Below are positions 1-7,221 of a stretch of DNA of 19,347 nt, in pieces. Source of the stretch: DATKMS01 sp041497995 (GTDB lineage Bacteria > Desulfobacterota > Binatia > HRBIN30); assembly GCA_041497995.1 (NCBI GenBank), contig JBGQHM010000081.1, positions 1-19,347 on the forward strand. Direction: 5' to 3'. The position numbers were made by a program, and so were the translations under genes. How positions within the stretch are numbered: position 1 is the first letter of the stretch; each line of letters begins with the position of its first letter. Below the pieces are notes generated by a model, which was not told the DNA's origin, ran no database searches, and was given only the letters and a program-made list of their open reading frames with translations.

Positions 1-67
1 TATGAAGCCCGGTGGGCCTCGTTCTCCCGCCGGCTGCACACCGGCAACGCCACTTTGCAGCGTTCCG

Positions 68-230
68 AACGGCGCCGCAGGCCTGGAATGGCGCTGTGCT
101 TGCTTCCCAACGGCGTTGCAGGCCTGGAATGGCTCTGCGCAGACCTTCTCACCGCCGTTACAGGCCTGTAATGGCGCTGTGCGGGCTTCCCAAGGGCGCC
201 GCAGGCTCGTATTGGCGCTGCGCACAACCC
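68..230. repeat. Four imperfect ~41-bp tandem repeats centred on CAGGCCTG
   Basis: Four units run head to tail at 68-108, 109-150, 151-191 and 192-230, with a degenerate half unit just upstream. Each begins with A(A/C)CGGCG-like sequence, carries CAGGCCTG (degenerate in the last unit), then (A)ATGGC(G/T)CTG. The CAGGCC/T core starts at 78, 119, 161 and 202, so the period is 41-42 bp. The third unit holds a nearly perfect 24-bp palindrome (153-176) with one mismatched pair, which would be a G-U pair in RNA. The period breaks the codon frame, so this is probably non-coding. No unique spacers separate the units, so it is not a CRISPR array. Confidence 0.8.
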
Positions 231-271
231 GCCGAGGTCGCCCGGCTCGCGAGCGAGGCACGAGCCACAGG

Positions 272-290
272 GCGGCGCGGATCGCGCCGC
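272..290. other. GC-rich hairpin, possible weak transcription end
   Basis: GCGGCGCG and its exact reverse complement CGCGCCGC flank a GAT loop: an 8-bp stem with a 3-nt loop. It lies about 110 bp past the stop codon of the minus-strand aldo/keto reductase, where a terminator could sit. No T-run follows on either strand, so intrinsic termination is only a guess. Confidence 0.3.
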
Positions 291-402
291 GCGCCAGGCA
301 GTCGCGGCTCTGAGCGCGATGCGTCAGCTCGATGCAACAACCGGTCGGCCGCTACGGCATGGCCGACGTGCTCGGCTGGTGCTGACCGCGGCGGCCGGAA
401 GA

Positions 403-1662
403 TCACACGCTCAGCAAGCGGTGGAAGCCCCGCAGCTTGTCGCGAATCGGGAGCTCGAACGGGCACGCCGCCTCGCAGGGCGCCGGGCAGTGTGCGCATT
501 GTGACGCGGTGTGGGCGGCCGGGAGGGCGGCGTACTTCAGCATGGCGTCGCGTTGGTGGCCGTAGTTTTCGAAGTACATTGCGTAGCGGAAGATGTCGTC
601 CACCGGCACGCCGTACGGGCAACTGTCCAGGCAGGCGCCGCAGCCGGGCCGGCAGTAGTCGCGCGTGATCAGCTCATCGTAGCGCTGCAGCAGCGCCAGG
701 TCGGTGTCCTTCACCGGCTGTCCCGATGCGTAGAGGTACTCGTCGATCTGATTGAAGTTGCCGATCGACACGACGAGGCCACTGACGTTCGGATTGCCGA
801 GCACCCATTTGAACGCAGCTTGGCTGAACGCCTGCGACTGGTCAGCGAAGTCCTTCAACACGCTCGCCTTGGCGCCCTTGAGCGTCTTCATGGCGACGAC
901 GCCGACGCCACGCTGCCTGGCATCGTGGAAGATCGTTGTCAGGTCCGGCCAGTTGCTGAAGTTGTGGGCCACCAGCAACATGTTGAAGCGACCGGAGTCG
1001 ACGGCGTGACGCATGACCTCTTCGAGGTTCGGCGTGTGGCTGCTGACACCGAGGAAGCGGACCTTGCCCTGCTCCTTCAGCCGATCGAAGGCTTCGTGGA
1101 ACGTCGGCGCCATCAACCGATCCAGACTGTCCACTTCATGAATGATGCAGACGTCGAGGTAGTCTGTCTGCAGACGCTGTAGGCTGCCTTCGACGGCCTT
1201 GATGATGTCGGCGACCGGGGTGTCCTTGGGCAGATGCCCTCCTGCGGCGCAGAACTTGGAGGCGATGTGGACCTTGTCGCGATGCGGCTTCAGTGCCTTG
1301 CCGATGACTTGCTCGCTCCCGGTTGCGCTGTAGTCGGGTGACGTGTCGAAGTAATTTATGCCGCGTTCGACCGCGCGCGTCACCACGTCAGGATCCGAGA
1401 TCCCGGCACCACCGAACGAGATGTCGGACATGTGAATCCCGGTATTGCCCAGGGGCCGATAGGTGCGCACCGCCGATCCGACCCACGCGGGATCGGGGTG
1501 CGTCGCCTCTGTGGGCGCGTCGGGCATCAGGAACAGATACGTGCTGTTCTTCCAAGCCGTACGCCACGCGGCGACCGCCGCACCGCCGGCGGCGACCGTA
1601 GCCGCACCCTTCAACAGCTTACGCCGCGTTACCTTCCGGGACGGATCGTCCTTCCTGTCCAT
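403..1662 (-). CDS. Tat-exported aldo/keto reductase with C-terminal double 4Fe-4S domain
   Basis: A 419-residue three-part protein. Residues 1-35 are a twin-arginine signal: TRRKLLK at 12-18 followed by an Ala/Gly-rich hydrophobic stretch. Residues about 66-330 are an aldo/keto reductase barrel with the catalytic tetrad D106, Y111, K136 and H175. Residues 337-400 are ferredoxin-like, with two Cys motifs (C337, C341, C344, C348 and C389, C392, C396, C400, each followed by Pro). The ATG at 1662 is chosen because GAGG lies 6 nt upstream and the Tat motif then sits normally; a longer frame begins at 1710. The fold normally uses NADPH for carbonyl reduction. Tat export of a folded metalloprotein suggests periplasmic or membrane-attached redox chemistry instead, but the substrate is unknown. 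It diverges from the hydrolase-thiolase pair. Confidence 0.88.
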   Translation of the reverse strand: MDRKDDPSRKVTRRKLLKGAATVAAGGAAVAAWRTAWKNSTYLFLMPDAPTEATHPDPAWVGSAVRTYRPLGNTGIHMSDISFGGAGISDPDVVTRAVERGINYFDTSPDYSATGSEQVIGKALKPHRDKVHIASKFCAAGGHLPKDTPVADIIKAVEGSLQRLQTDYLDVCIIHEVDSLDRLMAPTFHEAFDRLKEQGKVRFLGVSSHTPNLEEVMRHAVDSGRFNMLLVAHNFSNWPDLTTIFHDARQRGVGVVAMKTLKGAKASVLKDFADQSQAFSQAAFKWVLGNPNVSGLVVSIGNFNQIDEYLYASGQPVKDTDLALLQRYDELITRDYCRPGCGACLDSCPYGVPVDDIFRYAMYFENYGHQRDAMLKYAALPAAHTASQCAHCPAPCEAACPFELPIRDKLRGFHRLLSV

Positions 1663-1787
1663 CAAGCACCTCGTGTCACGCAGACTACGGCCGAAAAGGG
1701 GGCTCGACAACCGGGAAGTTCAGTGGCGGCTCGGCGACATTGACGCGCGCACAGCCTCCAGATAGTTGAGGGGCCGGTACTCCTTCC
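1663..1787. promoter_or_regulatory. Divergent intergenic region, promoter area
   Basis: These 125 bp separate the divergent aldo/keto reductase and hydrolase genes, so promoters for both should lie here. On the plus strand TTGACG at 1740-1745 is a good -35 match. The best following -10 is GATAGT at 1761-1766 with a short 15-bp spacer, which makes it weak. No clear operator palindrome is visible. On the minus side, GAGG close to 1662 is the reductase ribosome-binding site. Confidence 0.3.
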
Positions 1788-2672
1788 ATGACGGACTTCA
1801 AGCGCGCTGTCGTACAGGCCAACGGTGTCCGCTTCGCGACGCTCGAAGCGGGAGACGGCCCGTTGGTCCTCTGCCTGCACGGGTTCCCCGATCACGCCCG
1901 TTCGTTTCGGCATCAGTTGCCTGCACTCGCCGCCGCAGGCTTCCGCGCCGTCGCACCCTTCATGCGCGGCTACGCGCCAACCGAGTCATCGGCCGATGGC
2001 CGCTACCAGAGCGCTGTGCTCGCACAAGACATCGTCGCACTGATCGCCGCGCTGGGGTACTCGTCGGCCCACGTCTTCGGTCACGACTGGGGTGCGGTTG
2101 CGGCGTATGGAGCCGCGATCCTCGCGCCGGAGAAAGTCACGAAGCTCATCACCGCTGCGGTGCCGCACGGACCGGCGGTGCTCAATGCGTTCATGAGCAA
2201 CTACGACCAGCAGCGCCGCTCGTGGTACATGTTCTTCTTCCAGCATCCGCTCGCAGAGCTAGCCGTCGCGCAGGACGACTTCCGCTTCATCGAGCGGCTG
2301 TGGCAGGACTGGTCGCCCGGCTGGCGCTATCCCGCCGACGAGATGGAAGCGCTGAAGGCAACGTTTCGCTCGCCCGGCGTGTTGCAGGCAGCGCTCGGCT
2401 ACTACCGCGCGACGCTGAATCCGGCGAATCAGGATCCTGCGCTTGGCGAGATCCAGGCGCAGATCGGCATGTCGCCGGTGAGCGTCCCAACGCTGTACTT
2501 GCATGGCGCCCGCGACGGTTGCATCGGCGGCGAGCTGGCTGACGGGATGGAAGGGCTGTTTCCCGCCGGCCTGCGCAAGGTTGTGGTTCGCGATGCCGGA
2601 CACTTTGTTCACGCCGAACGGCCGGACGAGGTGAATCAAGTGGTGCTCGATTTCCTGACCAAACAGAGTTGA
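1788..2672 (+). CDS. Alpha/beta hydrolase, epoxide hydrolase-like
   Basis: A 294-residue cytoplasmic alpha/beta hydrolase of usual family length. The oxyanion motif HGFP is at 31-34. The nucleophile elbow GHDWGA has Asp100 in place of the Ser of esterases, which puts it with epoxide hydrolases and haloalkane dehalogenases. Asp243 (HGARDG) and His272 (DAGHFVH) complete the triad. A lid segment with GYYRATL lies in the middle and resembles the lid-tyrosine region of epoxide hydrolases, which favours that activity over dehalogenation. The ATG at 1788 starts directly before the first strand; the upstream GAGGGG is rather distant. The thiolase starts 11 nt after the stop, so the two are probably co-transcribed. 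The substrate cannot be read from the sequence. Confidence 0.88.
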   Translation: MTDFKRAVVQANGVRFATLEAGDGPLVLCLHGFPDHARSFRHQLPALAAAGFRAVAPFMRGYAPTESSADGRYQSAVLAQDIVALIAALGYSSAHVFGHDWGAVAAYGAAILAPEKVTKLITAAVPHGPAVLNAFMSNYDQQRRSWYMFFFQHPLAELAVAQDDFRFIERLWQDWSPGWRYPADEMEALKATFRSPGVLQAALGYYRATLNPANQDPALGEIQAQIGMSPVSVPTLYLHGARDGCIGGELADGMEGLFPAGLRKVVVRDAGHFVHAERPDEVNQVVLDFLTKQS

Positions 2673-2683
2673 TCGGAGCTGAG

Positions 2684-3910
2684 ATGCGTGAGCTGAGAGA
2701 AGCGGTGGTAGCAGGCTACGTGCGGACGCCGTTCGGTAAGGCCGATCCACAGCGCGGGTTCTTCCGCAAGGTCCGCTCCGACGATCTCGCGGTCATCGTC
2801 CTGCGCGAGATCCTCGAGTGTACCGGCGTCGCGGCCAAGGACGTGGATGGAATCATACTGGGTGCCGTCGAGATGATGGGCGAGCAGGCACATCCCGGAA
2901 CCGCAATCCCGTTCCTCGCCGGTTTCCCCGCCCACGTGACCGGCCTGAGCGTCGAACGCGCCTGCACCACCGCCATGATGTCGGTGCACATCGCCACGAT
3001 GAACGTGCAGTGCGGGCTCGGCGATATCTACATCGCCGGCGGGCTCGATAGCATGACCCACTTCCGTATCCCGGTCATCAAAGACGGCATGAACATGGAC
3101 GACGTCATCAAGGAAGCGGGCACGATGCTATCGACCATGAACCCGAATCCGAAGATGGCCGAGATGATCAACCTGATCGAGCTCAACGGCGGCCAGGGCG
3201 CCGAGCGGCTCTGCGAGCAGTTCAACATCTCGCGGCGCGCGATGGATGAGTGGGCGTTGCGCAGCCATCAGCGGGCCGTCGCCGCAACCCACGCGGGGCG
3301 CTTCCGCGACGAGATCGTTCCGGTCGACGGCCTGCTCCCCGACGGGATGGCAGTGCGGATCGACTACGACCAGGGGCCGCGCGCCGATACCAGCTTGGAG
3401 AAGATCAGCGCGCTCAAGCCGGTGTATCGCGCTGATGGGCGGATTACACCGGCGAGCTCCTCCGGCCAGGCGGACGGCGCGGCGGTGTGCATGATCATGT
3501 CGCGCGAACGTGCCGACGCGCTCGGCATTCGGCCGTTGGCACGCGTTCACACCATTGCCACCGGTGCTTGTTCGCCGACCGATCTGATCTACTCGGCGAT
3601 TCCCGCGACGCACAAGGCGGTGCAACTTTCCGGATTGGGCATGCAGGATCTGGGTCTCATCGAGGTCAACGAGGCCTTTGCGTGCGCACCGATCGCACTG
3701 ATGCGCGAGTTCAAGATGCCTGACAGCGACGCTGAGAAGGTCAACGTCAACGGCGGCGCCTGTGCCATCGGACATCCGGTAGGCGCTTCGGGCGCGCGGC
3801 TGGTCGGCACGCTCGCCCTGGAGATGCGGCGGCGCGGCGTGCAGTTTGGTCTGGCAACGATCTGTGGTGGGATGGGGCAAGGGGCGGCAACGATTCTGGA
3901 AGGCTTGTGA
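2684..3910 (+). CDS. Thiolase family acetyl-CoA acyltransferase
   Basis: A 408-residue thiolase of normal length. The nucleophilic Cys94 is in ERACTTAMM, His364 in GGACAIGHPVGASGAR and the second catalytic cysteine Cys394 in ICGGMGQGA, so the active site is complete. Family members either condense two acyl-CoAs or cleave 3-ketoacyl-CoA; the sequence alone does not say which. The residues after Cys94 are TTA rather than the common SSG or ASG, which may change the acyl pocket. The start is ATG at 2684, preceded by GGAG with 5-6 nt spacing; an upstream TTG at 2669 in the same frame is less likely. With the epoxide-hydrolase-like gene upstream, a role in breakdown or modification of lipid-like substrates is plausible. 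It converges on rplQ with 217 bp between. Confidence 0.9.
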   Translation: MRELREAVVAGYVRTPFGKADPQRGFFRKVRSDDLAVIVLREILECTGVAAKDVDGIILGAVEMMGEQAHPGTAIPFLAGFPAHVTGLSVERACTTAMMSVHIATMNVQCGLGDIYIAGGLDSMTHFRIPVIKDGMNMDDVIKEAGTMLSTMNPNPKMAEMINLIELNGGQGAERLCEQFNISRRAMDEWALRSHQRAVAATHAGRFRDEIVPVDGLLPDGMAVRIDYDQGPRADTSLEKISALKPVYRADGRITPASSSGQADGAAVCMIMSRERADALGIRPLARVHTIATGACSPTDLIYSAIPATHKAVQLSGLGMQDLGLIEVNEAFACAPIALMREFKMPDSDAEKVNVNGGACAIGHPVGASGARLVGTLALEMRRRGVQFGLATICGGMGQGAATILEGL

Positions 3911-4127
3911 GCCCGGATAGGGACATCGAGGATGCGCGGCATGCGATGGTCAACCATCCTGCGTAGCGTGGATGCTGGAGATGCGGAGATGCCGCACGCG
4001 ACAATGTGGATCGAGCCGAGCTAGTTAATACGGTACCCACAGGAACGCCCCGAGTTGATGTCGAGGAGCGCTTCTAGGTGCAAAGTCGCGTGCCGCTCCA
4101 CACGGCAGGACTGTCGGTCAGGTCCCG

Positions 4128-4580
4128 TCAGCTCATCGGCGCCGCGGGGCTGGGCGAGGACTTCTTCTCGGCCCGGCGGCGTCGGCGTTCGCGCTTCCGC
4201 TCCGCCTCGGCCTTGGCTGCTTCGCCCCGGTCGGTCAGCTCGATGATCGACATGGGTGCAGCGTCGCCGTGTCGGTGTCCGATCTTGACCACGCGCGTGT
4301 ATCCGCCGTGGCGTTCTGTGAAGCGCGCTGCCACTTCATCGAAGAGTTTCGCCACGACACTCCGGCTGCGGATGTAGGCGAGCGCCTGGCGGCGGGCATG
4401 CAGGCTGCCGCGCTTGCCGAGGGTGATCATCCGATCAGCGATGCGGCGCAGCTCCTTTGCCTTGGCGTCGGTGGTCCGCACGTGCTCGTGTTCGATCAAC
4501 GACGTCACCATGTTCCGGAAGAGGGCCTTCCGATGCGAAGAAGTACGATTAAGTTTTCGTCCAGCCTTCAAATGTCTCAT
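4128..4580 (-). CDS. rplQ: 50S ribosomal protein L17
   Basis: Large-subunit protein near the exit of the peptide tunnel. The start MRHLKAGRKLNRTSSHRKAL is the L17 signature, and the core runs to about residue 118 (GHRHGDAAPMSIIEL). A further 32 residues form a very basic Arg/Lys/Glu tail ending Ser/Ala/Pro-rich, giving 150 residues against roughly 120-130 in many bacteria. It is the last gene of the cluster, 87 nt after rpoA and separated from it by an inverted repeat. No T-rich terminator is seen downstream before the convergent thiolase gene; a 5-bp stem at 4091-4107 is the only candidate. Confidence 0.97.
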   Translation of the reverse strand: MRHLKAGRKLNRTSSHRKALFRNMVTSLIEHEHVRTTDAKAKELRRIADRMITLGKRGSLHARRQALAYIRSRSVVAKLFDEVAARFTERHGGYTRVVKIGHRHGDAAPMSIIELTDRGEAAKAEAERKRERRRRRAEKKSSPSPAAPMS

Positions 4581-4595
4581 GATCCAACTCGCCCT

Positions 4596-4663
4596 ATTGC
4601 GGATTGCGGAATGCGGATTGCGGAATTTGAGGGAACAGGAGTCCGCAATCCGAAATCCGCAAT
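4596..4663. repeat. Imperfect inverted repeat of GCGGATT units between rpoA and rplQ
   Basis: The left arm at 4596-4624 is made of GCGGATTGCGGAAT-like units repeated in tandem. The right arm at 4642-4663 is its reverse complement apart from a bulge (8 nt on the left, 1 nt on the right). The two matched segments are about 10 and 11 bp, with a 17-nt loop. It fills most of the 87-nt gap between rpoA and rplQ, much the longest gap within the cluster. The composition is less GC-rich than the neighbouring genes. It looks like a REP- or MITE-like palindromic insertion; a hairpin in the rpoA-rplQ transcript is the direct consequence. Confidence 0.8.
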
Positions 4664-4667
4664 CAGA

Positions 4668-5690
4668 TCAGGCGCTCTCCTTGTCCTTTGCCCAACGGCG
4701 ATCGAGCTCCGCACGTGGCGGGAAGTTCTCGATGCGCATGCCGAAGTCGAGACCCATTTCGTGCAGGATCTCTTTGATCTCGTTCAGGGACTTGCGGCCG
4801 AAGTTCTTGGTCTTCAGCATCTCGCCCTCGCTCTTCTGTACGAGCTCGCCGATGTACTTGATGCCGGCGTTCTGCAAGCAGTTGGCAGAGCGGACGGACA
4901 GCTCCAGCTCGGCGACGCTGCGGAACAGGTTCTCGTTGAGCCCCGGATGCGCCTCTTCAGCCGTCTCCGCGGTCTCGGGTGCTTCCTCGAAGTTGATGAA
5001 GATCGATAGTTGATCCTGAAGAATGCGTGCGGCGTACGCCAGCGCATCGTCGGGCCGGACGCTGCCGTCGGTCCACACTTCCAGGTTGAGCTTGTCGTAG
5101 TCCGTGCGCTGCCCGACGCGGGCGTTGGTGACGTTGTAGTTCACCTTGAGAATGGGCGAGAAGATGGCATCGATCGGGATGGTGCCCACGGGCGCAGCTT
5201 CGTCCTTGTTGCGCTCCGCCGGCACGTAGCCGCGTCCGGTCTTGATGGTGAGCTCCATGTCCAGCTTGCCCTCTTTGGACAGCGTGGCGATGTGTTGCTG
5301 GGGATTGAGAATCTCGACGTTGGGACCGGCTTTGATGTCGCCGGCCTTGATCTCGCCCTCACCCTTGGCCTCGATGCGCGCCATTTCCTGCGTGCCGTCC
5401 AGCAGCTTGAGGCGGATTTCCTTCAAGTTGAGGACAATGTCGGTCACGTCTTCGCGGACGCCGGGCAACGTCGAGAACTCGTGGAGGACGCCCTTGAGGC
5501 GCACGCCGGTGATCGCCGCGCCCTGCAGCGACGACAACAGCACGCGGCGCAGGGAGTTCCCCACCGTCACCCCGAAGCCACGTTCGAACGGCTCACCCAC
5601 GAATTTGCAGTAGGATGCGGAGACGTTCTTGTCCTCGACTTCCAGTTTCTTCGGCTTGATGAGATCGCGCCAATTTCGTTGGGGCAACAT
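4668..5690 (-). CDS. rpoA: DNA-directed RNA polymerase subunit alpha
   Basis: A 340-residue full-length alpha subunit. The N-terminal dimerisation and assembly domain (about 1-235) contains GNSLRRVLLSSLQGAAI and the LKGVLHEFSTLPGVREDVTD stretch. An acidic Glu/Ala/Pro linker follows (about 240-255). The C-terminal domain (about 258-330) binds UP elements and activators; it has ELSVRSANCL, with Arg267 at the position of the DNA-contacting Arg265 of E. coli, and ends in a helix-hairpin-helix. The ATG at 5690 has a strong GGAGG 8-9 nt upstream. It lies 30 nt after rpsD, the usual order of the alpha operon. Confidence 0.98.
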   Translation of the reverse strand: MLPQRNWRDLIKPKKLEVEDKNVSASYCKFVGEPFERGFGVTVGNSLRRVLLSSLQGAAITGVRLKGVLHEFSTLPGVREDVTDIVLNLKEIRLKLLDGTQEMARIEAKGEGEIKAGDIKAGPNVEILNPQQHIATLSKEGKLDMELTIKTGRGYVPAERNKDEAAPVGTIPIDAIFSPILKVNYNVTNARVGQRTDYDKLNLEVWTDGSVRPDDALAYAARILQDQLSIFINFEEAPETAETAEEAHPGLNENLFRSVAELELSVRSANCLQNAGIKYIGELVQKSEGEMLKTKNFGRKSLNEIKEILHEMGLDFGMRIENFPPRAELDRRWAKDKESA

Positions 5691-5720
5691 AGTGTGAAAC
5701 CTCCAGTCGGCCGTGTTCGC

Positions 5721-6347
5721 TTACTTCGAGTAGAGCTCCACCACCAACTTTTCGTTGATGGGCATGGTCAGATCGGCGCGCGTCGGCAGCGTTTTCACGC
5801 GGGCGCTGAAGGCTTCGCGCTGCACTTCGAGCCAATCGGGAACGCCGCGGCGCTGCGCCTGTTCCATCGCTTCGATGATGCGGGTCACGGAGCGACTCTT
5901 CTCGCGCACCGTCACCACCTGTCCCGGATGCAATAAGTACGATGGAATATCGACCTTGCGCCCATCGACGATGAAGTGGCCGTGGCGCACAAGCTGCCGC
6001 GCTTCGGCGCGCGACGTCGCGAACCCCATGCGATAGACCATATTGTCCAGGCGCTGCTCGAGCAGCTGTAGCAGCCTTTCGCCGGTGATACCGCGCGCCG
6101 ACTCTGCCATTTCAAAGTAGTGTCGGAACTGCGCCTCCAGCAGGCCGTACATGCGCTTCACCTTCTGCTTCTCGCGCAGCTGGACGGCGTATTCGGAGAA
6201 CTTGGTGCGTCCCTGACCGTGGTCGCCAGGCGGATAGTTGCGCCGCTCGATGGCACACTTGTCCGTGTAGCAGCGTTCTCCCTTGAGGAAGAGCTTCAGC
6301 CCCTCACGCCGGCAGAGCCGGCAAACCGATTCGGTATAGCGAGCCAA
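5721..6347 (-). CDS. rpsD: 30S ribosomal protein S4, zinc-binding type
   Basis: A 208-residue primary 16S rRNA-binding protein and, in enterobacteria, the translational repressor of the alpha operon. The N-terminus has Cys9, Cys12, Cys26 and Cys31, the zinc-binding (C+) form. The S4 RNA-binding domain (about 98-160) contains RLDNMVYRMGFATSRAEARQ. The start is a TTG at 6347: no ATG occurs near it, the sequence MARYTESVCRLCRREG is the expected N-terminus, and a strong AAGGAGGG is 6 nt upstream. A weak start on a strongly expressed gene is noteworthy. Confidence 0.97.
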   Translation of the reverse strand: MARYTESVCRLCRREGLKLFLKGERCYTDKCAIERRNYPPGDHGQGRTKFSEYAVQLREKQKVKRMYGLLEAQFRHYFEMAESARGITGERLLQLLEQRLDNMVYRMGFATSRAEARQLVRHGHFIVDGRKVDIPSYLLHPGQVVTVREKSRSVTRIIEAMEQAQRRGVPDWLEVQREAFSARVKTLPTRADLTMPINEKLVVELYSK

Positions 6348-6353
6348 CGATAG

Positions 6354-6361
6354 CCCTCCTT
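6354..6361 (-). promoter_or_regulatory. Strong Shine-Dalgarno site for the TTG start of rpsD
   Basis: AAGGAGGG on the minus strand ends 6 nt before the TTG at 6347. It is close to the ideal anti-16S complement and decides the rpsD start despite the unusual initiation codon. It overlaps the last bases before the rpsK stop codon. Confidence 0.8.
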
Positions 6362-6362
6362 G

Positions 6363-6791
6363 TCACACCCGCCGGCGCTTCGGCGGCCGGCACCCGTTGT
6401 GCGGGATGGGCGTGACGTCCTTGATGAGACTCACGGCAAACCCGGCGGCTTGCAGCGAGCGTAGTGCCGACTCGCGCCCTGCGCCTGGGCCTTTCACAAA
6501 GACCTGCACGGTGCGCAGGCCAAATTCCATCGCCTTCTTCGCGGCGTTCTCCGCGGCGAGCTGCGCGGCGAAAGGCGTCCCCTTGCGCGATCCTTTGAAT
6601 CCGACGGATCCGGCGCTCGACCACGCCACCACGTTACCGGCCGGGTCAGTGATCGTAATGATGGTGTTGTTGAAGGTCGAGTGAATGTGCGCCACGCCCT
6701 CGCTCACCATCTTCTTGGTCTTGCGCCGTTTGGGTGCTGCTGACGCGGCCGGAGTAGCAGCCGGCTTCGCGCCACTTTCTTCTTTCGCCAT
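6363..6791 (-). CDS. rpsK: 30S ribosomal protein S11
   Basis: A 142-residue platform protein of the small subunit that contacts 16S rRNA near the mRNA exit. The core begins at about residue 28 and contains GVAHIHSTFNNTIITITD, the GFKGSRKGTPFAAQ segment, KGPGAGRESALR and the C-terminal HNGCRPPKRRRV. The first 27 residues are an Ala/Pro/Lys-rich extension, longer than in E. coli. The ATG at 6791 follows GAGG with 9-nt spacing. It is placed between rpsM and rpsD as usual. Confidence 0.97.
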   Translation of the reverse strand: MAKEESGAKPAATPAASAAPKRRKTKKMVSEGVAHIHSTFNNTIITITDPAGNVVAWSSAGSVGFKGSRKGTPFAAQLAAENAAKKAMEFGLRTVQVFVKGPGAGRESALRSLQAAGFAVSLIKDVTPIPHNGCRPPKRRRV

Positions 6792-6812
6792 ATGTCCGTT
6801 CCTCGCCCTCTG

Positions 6813-7193
6813 TTAGCCCTTCGATGGGGGTGGCTTCTTACCGGCAATCGCCCGTCGCGGTCCCTTCCGGGTGCGGGAGTTTGTGTGTGTGCGTTGGCCG
6901 CGCACCGGCAGGTTGCGGCGGTGGCGCAAGCCGCGGTACGAGCCGATATCCATTAGTCGCTTGATGTTCATTGCGACGTCGCGGCGCAGGTCGCCTTCCA
7001 CCTTCTGCCCTTCGATGATCTGGCGCAGCTTCACCAACTCGTCGTCCGTGACGGCGTCGCTCTTCTTGTCCCCATCCACTCCCGCTTCGGTGAGAATGCG
7101 GCGCGCCGACGGCGTACCGATCCCGAAGATGTAGGTCAGGGCGACCTCCATGCGCTTGTTGCGCGGCAGATCCACTCCGGCAATACGTGCCAT
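6813..7193 (-). CDS. rpsM: 30S ribosomal protein S13
   Basis: A 126-residue small-subunit head protein that forms bridges to the large subunit and contacts P-site tRNA. Diagnostic segments are MARIAGVDLPRNKR at the start, GIGTPSARRIL (helix-hairpin-helix-like) and the basic tail SYRGLRHRRNLPVRGQRT followed by RKGPRRAIAGKK. The length is normal. The ATG at 7193 has GAGGAG very close upstream. It follows rpmJ by 28 nt and precedes rpsK by 21 nt. Confidence 0.98.
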   Translation of the reverse strand: MARIAGVDLPRNKRMEVALTYIFGIGTPSARRILTEAGVDGDKKSDAVTDDELVKLRQIIEGQKVEGDLRRDVAMNIKRLMDIGSYRGLRHRRNLPVRGQRTHTNSRTRKGPRRAIAGKKPPPSKG

Positions 7194-7221
7194 AGCTCCT
7201 CGTTCCGTTCCTATCGGGCGA

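Larger units (their letters stand above)
1..402. other. Gene-free region with tandem repeats and a GC hairpin
   Basis: I find no credible gene in this left edge. Several frames are open, but they have no ribosome-binding site and no recognisable product, and the 41-bp repeat period is not a multiple of three. What can be seen is a small inverted repeat at 31-47 (GCCGG and CCGGC arms), the tandem array described separately at 68-230, and a GC-rich hairpin at 272-290. The last 110 bases before the end of the aldo/keto reductase gene show nothing further. Confidence 0.6.

Noticed and set aside
68..230. Possible CRISPR array
   Set aside because: Units run continuously with 41-42 bp period and there are no unique spacers or adjacent cas genes.
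2..313. Plus-strand open frame with repeated LQAWNG/LQACNG peptides
   Set aside because: The peptide similarity follows from the tandem DNA repeat; the period shifts codon phase, there is no ribosome-binding site, and other frames are equally open.
4091..4107. Intrinsic terminator after rplQ
   Set aside because: Only a 5-bp stem (TGCCG/CGGCA) with a 7-nt loop and no T-run on the minus strand; too weak to list as a terminator.
3911..4127. RNA gene or small gene between the thiolase gene and rplQ
   Set aside because: No cloverleaf, no open frame with a ribosome-binding site, and only short imperfect palindromes (such as ATGG..CCAT near 3945-3957) were seen.
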